Shown one piece after another: positions 11,541-24,949 of a DNA stretch of 64,000 nt (its first letter is position 1; every line of letters starts with the position of its first letter). A program made the translations under genes and the position numbers. This DNA is from Cacajao melanocephalus. Taxonomy: Eukaryota; Chordata; Mammalia; Primates; Pitheciidae. The stretch lies in NCBI GenBank assembly GCA_963573385.1, contig CAUYLG010017967.1:1-64000 (forward strand), written 5' to 3'. The notes beneath the pieces were generated by a model. That model ran no database searches and was not told the origin of the DNA. It was given only the letters and a program-made list of their open reading frames with translations.

Positions 11541-11570
11541 ATTATAGATTACAGATTATAGATTCCATGG
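11523..11570. repeat. Short tandem duplication, 30-bp unit, 1.6 copies
   Basis: The 17-base string gattatagattccatgg occurs at 11524-11540 and again exactly at 11554-11570. A third partial attatagatt lies between. It sits at the inner edge of the antisense L1. It looks like replication slippage. Confidence 0.85.
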
Positions 11571-11574
11571 ATGT

Positions 11575-12599
11575 GCTTGAAATATTCTGTTAGCTCCCCA
11601 GAAGTTTATGTGCACATGTATTTTCTCATGGAGAAAGTTTAAAGTGTTAGGAGATTCTTACAGGAGATTCTACTCACTTTCCTTTTTACTGTTAACCTAA
11701 TTTCTAACTTCATGCCTTCTTGAATCTAGAGCTTCCTTAGAAATACACTTCAGGTACTTGGTCTTAGGCTGAATCTATGATAAAATAGACAGGAGTGACA
11801 ATTTCTTTGTACCTATTTAGTTCCTTCGGACTTTGCTTTGGCTCTGTTTACGCAACTTCAGACCCATTTTGTCACGGGAAAGATAGAAGACACAAGTATT
11901 TTACCCTCAAAATTTTTAATGTTTCTTCTAGTTAGTAGCCAGAATTAGTTAGTACTAAGTTTGGTATTTCTTAGTGAGACTGCCAAGTTGAATATAGGTG
12001 GTAAGTACCTCCTTTTGCTTCTTTTTTCTTTTTCAATTTTTTTAAGTCTAGAAGATGACTACAGGGAACCAGTTTTACAGAGTGACCTATTTCAGGAATT
12101 AGACTGGTATGTTTGCAACTATTAAAAATTATATTTGGCTACTCATGCTATTTTATATTAAGAATGTGTTTATTTCACAAAAGCTATTTTTATAGCTTGC
12201 TGTTAGCTTATGAATGTTTTATCCCCTTAATTCTTTAATGCAAATTATAATTTAAAAATTTCCACCCAGTGTCTATACCAAATCAGTTTCACCAAATATC
12301 AGTTAGCTTTAATTTTCAGCTGTATGCTTATTTTTGCTAATTCTCTTGTGAAAATCTGTTCGACTTTTTAGTGATGTTCAAAATCATCATGTTGGTAATA
12401 AGTACGTTATTGCCTGAAATTGTGTAGTTCACTATTTTAATTCCCCTGCTGGCCTCCCTACCTATTCTTCTCCTAGGAAGATAACTTTTAGGAGTGATGG
12501 GAAATCTCCAATTTGGGTTCAATATACAAGCCAGTAGATTAGAAGTGCTTTCCATCTGTTTGAGCTACTACAATTGCTCATAATAAAATAACTGCAAAA
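11575..12599. other. No recognised feature
   Basis: AT-rich unassigned sequence. No exon-like or repeat-like structure seen beyond homopolymer runs. Confidence 0.45.
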
Positions 12600-13125
12600 C
12601 CTACTAAATGGTCTTCCTGCCTCTAGTCTTTCCACCTTCAAATATCTTTTCTGCAAGGCTGCAGGAAAAAAGTACCTAGGATCTAAATATGTGTTCTTGA
12701 TATTTTTCCACCTACTTTCTCTCAGTTTATAACACTCAAAATTTTCCATTCCCCACCCACAAACATATCCAGCCTTAACTTTCCCCACTCTGTACATCCA
12801 CTTGTCTTTTGGCATTTAGAACGGGTTGTACTCTCTCACTCTACACTCACCACGCCATTGTTTATGCTATTCTTTCTGTCTAGATATCTTTCCTTCTGCC
12901 ACTACCTTTCTCCAACTGTTTCTCCAACAGTTGCCTGCAATTAACACTCAGAATCTCTTCCAATAAGTTTTTCCTGAGCCTACCCAGGCCAAGTTACATT
13001 TCTTCCTCTTCAAACCCCTAGCACCTAGGTACCAACTTATCTCCTTTAGTGGATTACACAGTTCCCAAGATGAAGGATCGTTCTTTCTTATTATCCTTTG
13101 TATTCTCAATGCAATGTTTGATCAA
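12600..13125 (+). mobile_element. L2 LINE fragment
   Basis: Old, diverged L2 in sense orientation. The order of blocks is right for the 3' third of L2. A gtcttcctgcctctagtct block is followed by caaggctgcaggaaa. Next come an accacgccattgtttatgct block and ctgtctagatatctttcctt. Last is an aagtttttcctgagcc block. Confidence 0.62.
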
Positions 13126-13535
13126 AAATGGTTTTGTCGACTTGATTTCCATGCCTACATTGCTTTAATATCTGGACATTTTTATGGAGAGAACAGGGAG
13201 GTATAGTTGAATGAAATCTTCCTTAACAGAATATTTGGGCTTAAGTCCTCTCTGCTAAGAGATATTGGAGATATTATCTGATATCTTTATGTTTCTACCT
13301 CTTATTAATTAGATAAACCTTTTCCTTCATAATTGATGCTATGAAAATAAAATGAAGAGCATTCTTACAACGAGTTGAATTAAATTTATAGCCTTGCATT
13401 CATATGCAAAGAAATGGTTAGAATTTCTTTCTTAGGTATCTAAAAATCAGATATTTTAAACCAACTTATGAAAATGCTTTGAAAGTTTTAAAATATCTTA
13501 TATGATTGTGACACAGGATTTTTTTCCATGCCTCT
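13126..13535. other. No recognised feature
   Basis: AT-rich, unassigned. Ends at a sharp rise in GC content where the next LTR begins. Confidence 0.45.
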
Positions 13536-14258
13536 TCTCCAGCCAGAAACTTCTATGGCCAGTAGGGCCTCTGCTTGAATTTTAGTCACAAGCGCTAGGC
13601 TGGCTGCACCAACTCAGCCTGGCAGGCTGTGCTCGATGCACACTACTGGCCTAGATACCACGCCCACTGCAGGTGAGCCAGGTGTGAAGCAGCAAATGGT
13701 GTGTGAGTGAGCGTGGGGTCCATCCACAGCATACAGCCAGGAGCACTAGCACAGGCGCGAGCAATGTGCAAGGCTGTGGCTGGATCAGGTGTGCCTCAAG
13801 TGGCTTCTACCTTGAGCGCCAGCATCTGGATGAGTACGGTGGTGTCTGAAAATTTGGAGATGCCAGCAACCATGGAGCCCCGAGGGGTTGTTACAGTGTG
13901 TCCTAGCGCCGTCTCAGGGAGCCCCAAGGTCTGGGCCTGAAGATGATCGCAGCTCTTGTCTCATACTCTGGCGAATGGGAGTGTGTCACCACCCGCAGCT
14001 TGGTGGGCTGGCTGGGAACATGTTTCAGCTTGTTCCTGTTACAGCTTATTGGGTCCTGTCACCCCACTCTGGCCTGTGGCTTCTGGGCTGACCCAGACCT
14101 ACCAATGCTTCCTGTCATGTGGGGCAGCCACCTGGCACCAGCGGAAGGTGGGAGGACTACAGTGTTACAGTATCTTTAGTGGCTCCTGGGTTCTTTTTCC
14201 GTGTCCAGGAAGAATGCGGTTACCTTGAGAACCAAAGAGTGAGAAGGTGGAGAAGAGT

Positions 14259-14264
14259 TTTATT
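14259..14264 (-). terminator. LTR polyadenylation signal AATAAA (minus strand)
   Basis: The plus strand reads tttatt, so AATAAA is on the minus strand, downstream of the TATA-like box of the same LTR. Confidence 0.5.
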
Positions 14265-14350
14265 AAGCAGTAGAACAGCTGTCAGTGGAGAAAGGACCCG
14301 AAGTGGGTATCCTCTACAGAATGCAGGTGGTCCCCACACGTGGTTCAGCC

Positions 14351-14364
14351 TGGAGTTTTTATGG
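14351..14364 (-). promoter_or_regulatory. TATA-like box of the minus-strand LTR
   Basis: On the minus strand the sequence is gcccataaaaactc, placed about 90 bases before the AATAAA signal. That spacing matches an LTR promoter, R region and polyadenylation signal. Activity is not known. Confidence 0.4.
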
Positions 14365-14590
14365 GCTCAGAATTGGGGAGTGAGTGTGATTGACCCATGG
14401 GTGAGCCTGGAAAAAGCATCATTTGATTGTATAAAAGGCATCGAGGAACTTCTTATTCTGATCTGGGACTTTACCTGGAACTGGGAAGCTTGGCTTTTGG
14501 CTTCAGCTGTCTTTGGCTTGAACGTCGGGTTTCACTAGGGACCTTCCCGTTTCCTTAGGAATTTGTCTGCCTCCTGCCGCTATCAATGAC

Positions 14591-15845
<1,255 letters not shown>

Positions 15846-16929
15846 CTCTTGCTTTTTTGTTTTTAGAAATTTTTATCTACATGTTTTAATTTCTTTTTCT
15901 AGAAGTTTGAAACAGTACCAATTAACTGTCCCCCACATCTCCACCTTGAAATATAAAAAAATTAACATGAAATTTATGACTATATTTTTCTTACCCACTG
16001 CAATTTTTGTTAATAAGATGTTGATATTTAAATGTTACCTTTGTTTTACAGCTAATATTGTATCTTACCACTATTTCTTTAATATGATGATTCTTGAAGC
16101 ATCTATGATTATTAATCTTAGTCAACTGCAATACACTGTATTTTTTAAGAGGGGCCTATGGTTAGTATACTCCTTAAAATTTTATGTGTTTGAAAACTTC
16201 TTTTAATTCTTTATTAAAATGACATTTAGGTTACACAATATTTGGTTAAGAATTATTTAAGTATACACATTACATTATTATCAACTAATGTCTAGAGTTA
16301 CTAAGAAGATTCTTGTAACTTGATTGCTTCCAGGATAATTACATACAGTGAATAGAAAATGACCTTGTGGAGAAAATTCATAATGTCATACATCACTTTG
16401 TTATATCAAATACACAAATAGAAAATAACTGTAAAATCAGATCACAAAATGATACACCATATCTGCTTACTCTCATCATAGAGTAGTTACATTGAAATAA
16501 GAATGTATCTTCATTTCTTTTCACTTATATTTCACTTTTCACTATGAATGGAATTCGTAGTGGTCTCTGGAATTAACCAGTGATATAAGGGAGACTATCT
16601 AGGGTTAACGGATAGAACTTACAAGTAATGCTGGTTTTACTGTGAACAAATGTGGAAATAAAGAATGCAGGCATCTGAATCACATGGCCACATTTCTTGG
16701 AATCTGGGGAGAGCTTTCAAACAAAACTTTCTAAGAGGAACTGTTTCTAGAGTAGCATTGGACATCACAGTCTAATCACAAATGGGAAACATGAGGATCA
16801 TTCAGAATTAAATTCTTTTGTAAATATCAGGATCTCTAAATACACCTTTGAAAGTGGTGATCCCTTGATTTTCTACTCTTCTTTGAACTCATCCAATTCT
16901 TTTAAAATTTCTTTTTCTAGGCTTCATAA
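15846..16929. other. No recognised feature
   Basis: AT-rich. A 126-codon plus frame (15826-16206) starts in the Alu edge and runs through T-rich sequence. Its low-complexity hydrophobic composition and lack of any recognisable motif suggest chance. Confidence 0.45.
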
Positions 16930-17085
16930 TTTCACCACTATGTGACCAATATGTAAGTTATTTAACAGCTTTACGTTTCAGTGCCTTCATTTAAAAATAG
17001 GGATAGTAATAGAACCTACTATATATGTAAGATAATGTATAAAATATGCTTAGTAATAAGTTTGGGATGTTGTAAGCATTCACCA
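16930..17085 (+). mobile_element. MIR SINE fragment
   Basis: Core and 3' part of MIR in sense orientation. Marks are the gtgaccaatatgtaagttat block, the cattt-aaaaatagggatag block (from the family's ...aaaatggggataat) and agaacctacta. Diverged. Confidence 0.65.
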
Positions 17086-17399
17086 GAATCAGCTAGTACC
17101 TGTGCCAAGATCCTGGATTGCTCTGTGTCATGCTTAGGGGTGGAGGGTATACAAGTAAGAAGCCAGGGAAATGAATCCCTTCTTAAACCTTTGACTTTAA
17201 TTGTCTGTACATAAAGGATGTTTTAAAAATGTGACAATTATATTGATGTGTTAGAAAATGATTATCATATCATCAATTACCATCTTGGTGTACTGTAAGC
17301 TCAGTACTGGGCCCTTCCCTATTTTTACCCCACACTCAGTTTCCTAGAGAGATCTCATATACTTCCACTGCTTACTATTCCCGTGCCAGTGAGGCCCAC

Positions 17400-18385
17400 A
17401 TTTCTCAGTTGCAGATTTGAGTATCTTTTCTTAGTTCCATATCTGAATATTCAATTGTCTATTGACCATTTCTGCATTTCTGAGAGTTACTTCAAACTCA
17501 ATATATCCAAAACTCAGCTCTTCATCTTTTTCTTCAGATTTTCTGCTACCTATGTTCCCTTCTCAAAGGCTCAAGTCCTAAACATGACTGTTGTTCTTCA
17601 ATTTTTCTTCTCCTTTTAATATCTACCACTAATTTTTATTGATTCAACATTTTAAGTAAATCTTAAAGTGGTCCTCTCATCTCCATTCTCATCTCAGTTT
17701 AGGTCACAATGTTTGTGTCCCTTCTAATTGATTCCTTTGCCTCCTATCTTGTTCCCTTCATAATTGTTCTCCAAAAGCAGCCAAAGTGATTGTTCTTCAA
17801 ACTCAAAATTGATAATGCTATTACTTAAAACCTTTCAGTGACTTTAGTTGGTCTCGGAATGAAATCCAACTTCTTTAACACGACTTGTATTACTTAAAAC
17901 CTTTCAGTGACTTTAGTTGGTCTCGGAATGAAATCCAACTTCTTTAACATGACTTGCAGCGTGAGATTTGTCCTTAAGTCTATCTTTTTTCAGCCCCCAC
18001 CCCTGCCTTCACACATACTGCATAATCCTGCTATTGTTACTTCTGTCAGTTCTTTGAACATACCATGTTTTCCTTGACTTATTGGTTTTTAAACACTCTT
18101 CACCATGTTTTATGCCTCAGTAACTCCTCATAACTCTTTATGTCTCAATTAGATGTCATATTTAAAGTGAATATTGCTCTAATGTCCCAATGTTAGACAC
18201 TCCCTGTTCAGGTAATAATGTAGCATGACCCTGAAACTTAATTTTGTGTATATACCCTCAGTTAAAACCTAATGAAAGCAGCACCCTTGACCATGTGTAT
18301 TACTAGTGTGTTTCCAGAGTCTAGCATAGTACCTGGCATACAAGGGCATATTTACTTAATATTTTTTGAATGAATGATCTGTCAA
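17400..18385 (+). mobile_element. L2 LINE, about 1 kb
   Basis: Sense L2 covering the ORF2 end and 3' UTR. Blocks in order are the actcaatatatccaaaactc block, the ggctcaagtcctaaacatg block and caaaagcagccaaagtgat. They continue with the aaacctttcagtgac block, the gaaatccaacttctttaaca block and a gtttccagagtctagc block. The 3' end is the cctggcata...tgaatgaatga part. It contains the 69-bp tandem duplication listed separately. The short frames within it are not genes. Confidence 0.78.
17819..17956 (+). repeat. 69-bp tandem duplication inside L2
   Basis: Copy 1 is 17819-17887 and copy 2 is 17888-17956, directly abutting. They differ at one base only (acacgacttg against acatgacttg). The duplicated unit is L2 sequence, present once in the family, so the event is specific to this locus. 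The surrounding L2 is far more diverged, which makes the duplication much younger than the element. Confidence 0.97.
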
Positions 18386-18773
18386 TATTAGTATCACCAA
18401 TATAATTCTTACATGATACTACTCTTTCTATGGCTTTACATACGTTGTCTAATAATTCTTAAACAGACTTTATTAGATATATGTTTAAGAAATTGGTAGA
18501 CAGTAGTCTTAGTAGAACAGCTTCTTTCTAATCTAATATCCATAAAGCAAATGACTAGTCTAAAAGTAGGATGTAGCTATGAGGGATTTATACCATGAAG
18601 CAGGTTGTTTGAGAATAATGGACAATAATAACAATCAAAAAAGCTGACTAAAACACCTCCAATCACACTTGAATGAGAAATTATGTAAGACAAATCAGTC
18701 TGTTTTATGGTGCTTTCTTATTCGTCATTTAATTTGTTATTTTTAAAGTAATTATTTTCATCAAAATGTTATT
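18386..18773. other. No recognised feature
   Basis: AT-rich unassigned sequence ending in an attattatta run next to the Alu monomer. Confidence 0.45.
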
Positions 18774-18893
18774 ATTATTACAGATGAGGGCTCTGCTATG
18801 TTGTCCAGGCTGGCCTCTAACACCTGGGCTGAAGTGATCCTTCTGCTTCAGTTGTAGCTGGGACTAAATGTGTGTACCACTATACCCATCAAT
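18774..18893 (-). mobile_element. Alu monomer (FLAM-like), antisense
   Basis: A single Alu-type arm in antisense, with tgttgtccaggctggcct, gctgaagtgatccttctgc and gtagctgggac followed by a short end. No second arm, so a free monomer or half element. It is strongly diverged. Confidence 0.78.
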
Positions 18894-21800
18894 AAGTTGC
18901 TATTTTTAAGAACTATAGGTTTAAACTCAGGCACACATTTTTGTACCTGTAATTAAAGTCATAGACATTTTATCACCAAAAGGTCAGAGTACAAACTAGT
19001 TCATTCAGATTTACCCAGCTTAGTACCTGACACAAAATAAAATACTAAATAAAAGCTAGCTAAAATGCATTTCTCTCTTTGCTCACACTAATACTTTTAA
19101 AATTCTGCACAAATATAATTTCTTGTCATATTGGAAATGCTGAAAGTTATCTTGGTGACTAATATATACATAGAAACTCTTCTCTTATTGATCCAAAGGC
19201 CATTAAAATACCAAGTAAACTTTCAGACTCCATGGTAAGCTTCCCACTATTTTGAAATAGCACTCAAACCTATGTTTACTTTCAAATAGTATTCTCAAAC
19301 ATTTTGGTTTTAGGACCCCCTTTAACTCTTAAAATGTATTGAGCACTCCAAAAGGTTTTTGTTTATGTAGGTTATATTTAGCAATACTTATTTTTATCAG
19401 AAATCAAAACTAACCATTTAAAAAATTTATAATATCCAAGTGCTCTTTTCATTATCAGTCAGAGTAATGACGTTGCTACATGTCTTGTAGACTCTAGACC
19501 ATTTCTCTGTACATCTGTGAGACAATGAAAGTGAAAGAGAAAATGACATTTTAGTATTACTAAAACATCTTTGAACTCATGGATTCTCTGAAAGTATCTT
19601 AGGGATGCCTAGGACTTCCTGGATCACACTTTGAGAAATACTGCTTTAATATATTACCACCCATCACTCTTGTAAGCATTGTAAACTTTGCTACATTTTC
19701 ATAGCTTTGTGAACATAATCTGTCATAAGAAACAGTAGTAATTAGTTCCCAAAGTAAACCCTTTTACACTATTAGGTTTACTATGTAAACTTGAGTCTCC
19801 AGTCAATTAGGTTGGAGAAAAATTCAATTAAGCAAAACTTAAAAGGCATTGTAGGCCTTTTCAGAACCTTTATTATGATAATTTGCATTGGGAATGTTCA
19901 AATCATATTCAATGTTCTAGTAATTTACTTTATTTGCCTAAAATTTTAGAAAATATCTAATGGGAATAGTGATATAAAAGATAAAGCATAAATAATTTAA
20001 AATTTAGAAAATGTGGAAATTTTATTTTTTAAATATGGAACTTCTCGGATTGATTATTTACTACTTCAAGTAGTTTTAGCAGAGTTAAGTAGGATGAAGC
20101 TTTTACAATAAGGAAGGCTTTTCGCTTCCCTCTCCATTGTATTCTATCTTGTGAACTTTGTTCAGATTGTGGCTATTAAATGAGATGTAGGAGAAATCTC
20201 ATTCTCTGCCTTCTCAGGAGTACTATTCATCTTCAATAATTAGGAAAATTATTTTAGCCGAGGGGAAATTATCAAATGAAGTTAAATGAAGCCCAGTGTA
20301 GAATCTTGCCAAACAACTCCAGATATATGTACCCTAAAGTTTTTCAGAATTTTAAATAGCTTCTGATTCAAATAGATTTGAGAAAATCTTGACTAAATAA
20401 AGCTAAATAGTTTCATTTGTTTTGAGGCGTCTCAAATTTACTTGATTGTGTCTCTTATTAGTCGCTAAGAGGAAGGTAGAATGTATAGAATGCCCAAAAT
20501 AACATTGTGCAAACATTTTTAATAGGAGTATATCTCAAATGACAGTGCTGCAGAATGTATTTTGGAAAAGGTTATTTTAGATTTTAGTAAGTGTTTTACA
20601 CTTGATAAAAGAGGATAATTATGAGTTTTGTTTGTTTTTAATTTGCTGTACTGTTAGAAATTGATTTTTAATTATTTCATATGGACAGAAAGATGTTCAG
20701 AAAACTATTGCTTTGATACACTAATATTTAAGCATATTGCAGAAATAGGAAGAAAGAAAGTGTTCTAGGTTTTTGAGTAAAACAACTGTAATACCACTTA
20801 CTTGAAAATAAAATACTCCACTTATACTTGACCTAAGGCTAAAATCATACTGAAGATTCAACATGTGCTATTGGAAACCCAGCTAAAGTGTGGCCAGCTT
20901 TTATCATGAGTTGATTGTAAACAGGCTGGTTTTAAGTTGGTGAGGGAAGCTGGTCCCCTTTTACAGCATCTATAAACAGGGCCAGAATCGGGCTGACTAG
21001 AGCCTGAGAACATTTTAGGTCGCTTCATATTCAATTCACAGTCTTATAAAGAGAAGAAAAATGAGCCTTGTCCAAAACTCTTACCTCAGCACCCACTGGC
21101 AAAAATAAAATGTAAGCTGGGGACCAAGTCTCTTTGAAGCTGATTTTTTAAAAACTCTCTAACAGGCCTCTGGTGGTTACAGATATTGATCGTCAGAAAG
21201 TAATCTGTTCAGGTTTGGGGGCATGCCAGTACAAATTGTGGAATGCATTCCTTCCTCTCCAAGGACATGTTGAGCTTTTTACATTGTCCATACTGGTTCA
21301 CTTGTCAGCTGTCTACCCTATTTGACATGAATTATTTTCTATCTTTCGTGGATATGTAATTAAATATATTTTAAAAATAGGAAATTTTATTAACATAGAA
21401 TCTGTAGCTCGAGTCAAAACATTCTTTTCATCTTTTTTAACCCTCATTTTTCTTCCATAATCATTATTTGATTCCCTCTGGCTGCCTGTTACTTATTTGT
21501 AGTAGTACCATTCATCCATTGAGACCTTTCCATCTGTCACACAGCTTTGCTTTCTTTCCCCAGAAGCTTTATTCTCCTACCGTGCCATGTTTACTTTTTT
21601 TTTTTCCTTTTTCTTTCTCTCTTTTTGTCTACTAGTTGAATTGAGCACTCTTTTGTGCAGGTGTTTTCATCTTTCATTTTTGTTATTTTTTGATTTTTAC
21701 TAGGAAAATAATTCTGACTTAGATAAAAGTGACAGGAAGGGCATATTTGCTAATCTTTAAAGACAAATATAATTTTTAAAAAAGCTATGTTTTTATTTTG

Positions 21801-22629
21801 ATATATAAAAGGTAGAATTTGAGTAGATACAGAACATTCTGATTGCTAAGTGTAGTAGTAGGAATTGCTTCAACCAGTATTTACGTATGGCATGAGAGTG
21901 ATGCTGAAATTTTACTCTCCATGTGTCTATTAAATGTTTCTTAAGTGTTATTGCTGATTAAAGGCTTATTTACTGTGAATTTCAATGCTTAAAAATACTT
22001 AAAGACTAACATTTTTTGATATTACTTCCCCTCAGAGATTACCAAAAGTTGTATTAAAAGGTAGATATCTTCTGCCTAGAGAAAAGATTCTAGGGATAGG
22101 AAAATAAATGCAAGCATTCATGATAAGATTAAGTGATTGAAAAGTCTCCATTCTGCTTACATTATTGGTGAATTTTTCTTAACTATGTTATGGTAAAATA
22201 TTGAAAGAGAGGATTCTTTCCTTATTGATAAACATTTTAAAAATAATAACCTAGATTATTGAATGTTTTCTAGAACAAACTCAAGGTCATAAAAATAATG
22301 AATTTTATATTAACGAATGCAAATGTATTTCTATTTTTGCATCCTAGGAAAAGTATTAACTTTTCTTTTTGTTGTTTTTGACCTAATACTTTGGATTTAA
22401 ATCTTGAATGATGTGCAATATGTCTTTTCAAAATAGCAGTATTTTGCTAATGAATTCCTCAGTGGCACAGTAAATTTTCAAGTTTGTGTCATGGGCTGGA
22501 AGGCATTGCTTTAATTTAATATACATGTTTTCTGATTATAATGGTTTGGAAATCAGAACCAAATGAGAAGCATGTCATGCCCACTCAACTAAAAAATCAT
22601 TGAGTCTCCTTTTTGAGGTTTACAGATGA
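18894..22629. other. Long repeat-free stretch
   Basis: About 3.7 kb in which I recognise no Alu, L1, LTR, L2 or MIR. It has pyrimidine and T runs near 21590-21650 and no open frame above 60 codons. In repeat-dense primate DNA such gaps sometimes mark conserved regulatory sequence. The sequence alone does not prove that here. Confidence 0.5.
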
Positions 22630-22770
22630 CCAAATCCACATGTATCAAACCTCTGTTGTGTACATGGTGCTGAACTCACATCAGTAAGGGAATAGATGTT
22701 AAGGGATAGCTTCTGCTGTCAAGGGACTCAAAGTCTGTCTGAGGAAGAGAATACAGTATTGACTTCACTT
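22630..22770 (-). mobile_element. Possible L2 3' end, antisense
   Basis: The order catggtgctgaac..., then gaatagatg..., then ctgtcaagggactcaaagtct resembles the reverse complement of the L2 3' region. It is too diverged for a firm call. Confidence 0.42.
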
Positions 22771-22845
22771 AAAACATTTGATTAGACACAGAACATTGAG
22801 AATATGTTTGTTGAGGTCTGAAAGTATGATAGATTATGCTCTGAT

Positions 22846-22898
22846 CACAGTTGTTTAGGGTCAGGAAGTTTTTTATTTCCTGACCCTAAACAACTGTG
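22846..22898. repeat. Perfect hairpin, 22-bp arms, 9-nt loop
   Basis: Arm 22846-22867 is exactly complementary to arm 22877-22898, with loop gttttttat. There is no mismatch. It does not match a transposon end I know and is not within a recognised repeat. It has the same architecture as the hairpin at 7003-7056. Confidence 0.96.
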
Positions 22899-23407
22899 TA
22901 TTTTTAAAAAGTATTTTTAAAAAATGTTTTAATAATACCAGGGACATATCATGGGATAGAACAGAAGGACACTACTAGCAATCAGGAAAATAGCAAGTAG
23001 AGAAGTATACAGCAGTTCAGAAGAGAAGCAGGCAGACAGGACTTTTTTGTATGTGTGAAGTCTAGAGTGGGGATAAGAAGTGCAACCAAAACATTAATAA
23101 TTATTGACAGCTGACTCTATGTCAGTCCATGAACAACCAAAGATATTGAGTCAGAGTCCTTGACTATGAGAAACTAATAATCTAAGTAATAGATATTAAA
23201 AATAGTTATCTTATAGCCCAAAAGGCTATAAAACATATACTGATTTTTTTTTCTTGAGCTGTAATAACAAATCCTGTTACAACAACAAGCTTTGCATGGA
23301 GAACGAAATAAAAACTCATGATGCAAAAAGTAGCTGCTTGAATGCATTGTGGAGAAATCAAAAGAGGTAGGTTTTGAAAGGCTAAAGTCTTAATTAAAAA
23401 GGAAATA
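22899..23407. other. Unassigned, possible L2 trace
   Basis: A weak L2-like antisense trace at about 23095-23200 (ctatgtcagtccatgaac). The rest is AT-rich and unassigned. The final bases before the Alu (aaaaaggaaata) form one half of its target-site duplication. Confidence 0.4.
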
Positions 23408-24169
<762 letters not shown>

Positions 24170-24440
24170 AGAAAGAACCAAAAGAAAGAGGTCCACAAAT
24201 GAGGAAATGCTAAAATTGAGACAATGAATTTTAAGATATCTTTGAGTAATACTTTTAAGAGAAAACTCTCTGGACTACTTCACACAAAATGGAATCAATA
24301 AATAGAATCACATGAATATTCTGGAGCTATAATAACTCAATAGAAGGTTTTAACAGCATATATACATAGCTGAAAATAGAACTCATGAACTAGAAGATAG
24401 AACAGTAACAATTATTAAGACTCATAGTCGGGTCTGAATT
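24170..24440 (+). mobile_element. Possible old L1 ORF1 fragment
   Basis: The atattctggagctataata block, the actcaatagaaggttttaac block and the aactcatgaactagaagata block follow the order of the coiled-coil part of an old L1 ORF1. This is a weak match. About 500 unassigned bases separate it from the clearer L1 downstream. Confidence 0.45.
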
Positions 24441-24949
24441 GACCTTCTTGCCTTAAATAAATGGAAAACCAGAAAAAATGCATAAGACAACTATTTTCAG
24501 ATATTGGAAAATAGGTACAGAATCATGACCCCTGAGAGAATGAAAGCAAATGAACTTAGCCCTACAATTACTCTACCTTTCTACATGAAGGTAATTCTGG
24601 TTCATGACATAGGCTGGAGAAACAAAACAGAAGTTAGCAGTCTCTCTGAGTGAAGAGAGAGTGATTAGAGTGGAGAGTCTAAGACTGCTACATTTTACAG
24701 GGCAAAGTATGAGAGAGTTAAAAGTTGTGCAAGAAAGAACTTCTGAAATCAATGCGGTCCAATATAACTCTGTACATACATAAGGTAAAACTACATAAGC
24801 CTGACTAAAAAACAAATTCTAAGGACAAAAATTTGCTGGTAAATGTTAAGCCAAAATTGTTTTAGATCCCATAAAAGGATGTGAATTGTTTAAGTTCTTA
24901 CCAGCCAGCCTTAAGTGACATTATTGAAATCATAGTGTTGAAATATGGT
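24441..24949. other. No recognised feature
   Basis: Unassigned sequence between two L1-like parts. It could be a decayed L1 5' UTR or an unrelated insertion. Confidence 0.4.

Larger units (their letters stand above)
13540..14590 (-). mobile_element. GC-rich ERV1-class LTR, minus strand (family uncertain)
   Basis: Read on the minus strand this has the order of an LTR. A TATA-like gcccataaaaactc at about 14351-14364 is followed roughly 100 bases later by AATAAA (14264-14259). The rest is GC-rich U5-like sequence with many CpG sites. It is the most GC-rich part of the window and carries open frames of up to 139 codons on the plus strand. Those frames are composition artefacts lying antisense to the LTR. 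The part below about 14190 could be a long U5 or retained internal sequence. I cannot name the family. Confidence 0.6.

Noticed and set aside
14119..14538. 139-codon plus-strand frame
   Set aside because: It lies antisense inside a GC-rich LTR. High GC lowers stop frequency, and several frames are open together.
22846..22898. microRNA gene at the perfect hairpin
   Set aside because: A perfectly paired 22-bp stem with no bulges and a 9-base T-rich loop is unlike typical metazoan pre-miRNAs. No expression evidence is available.
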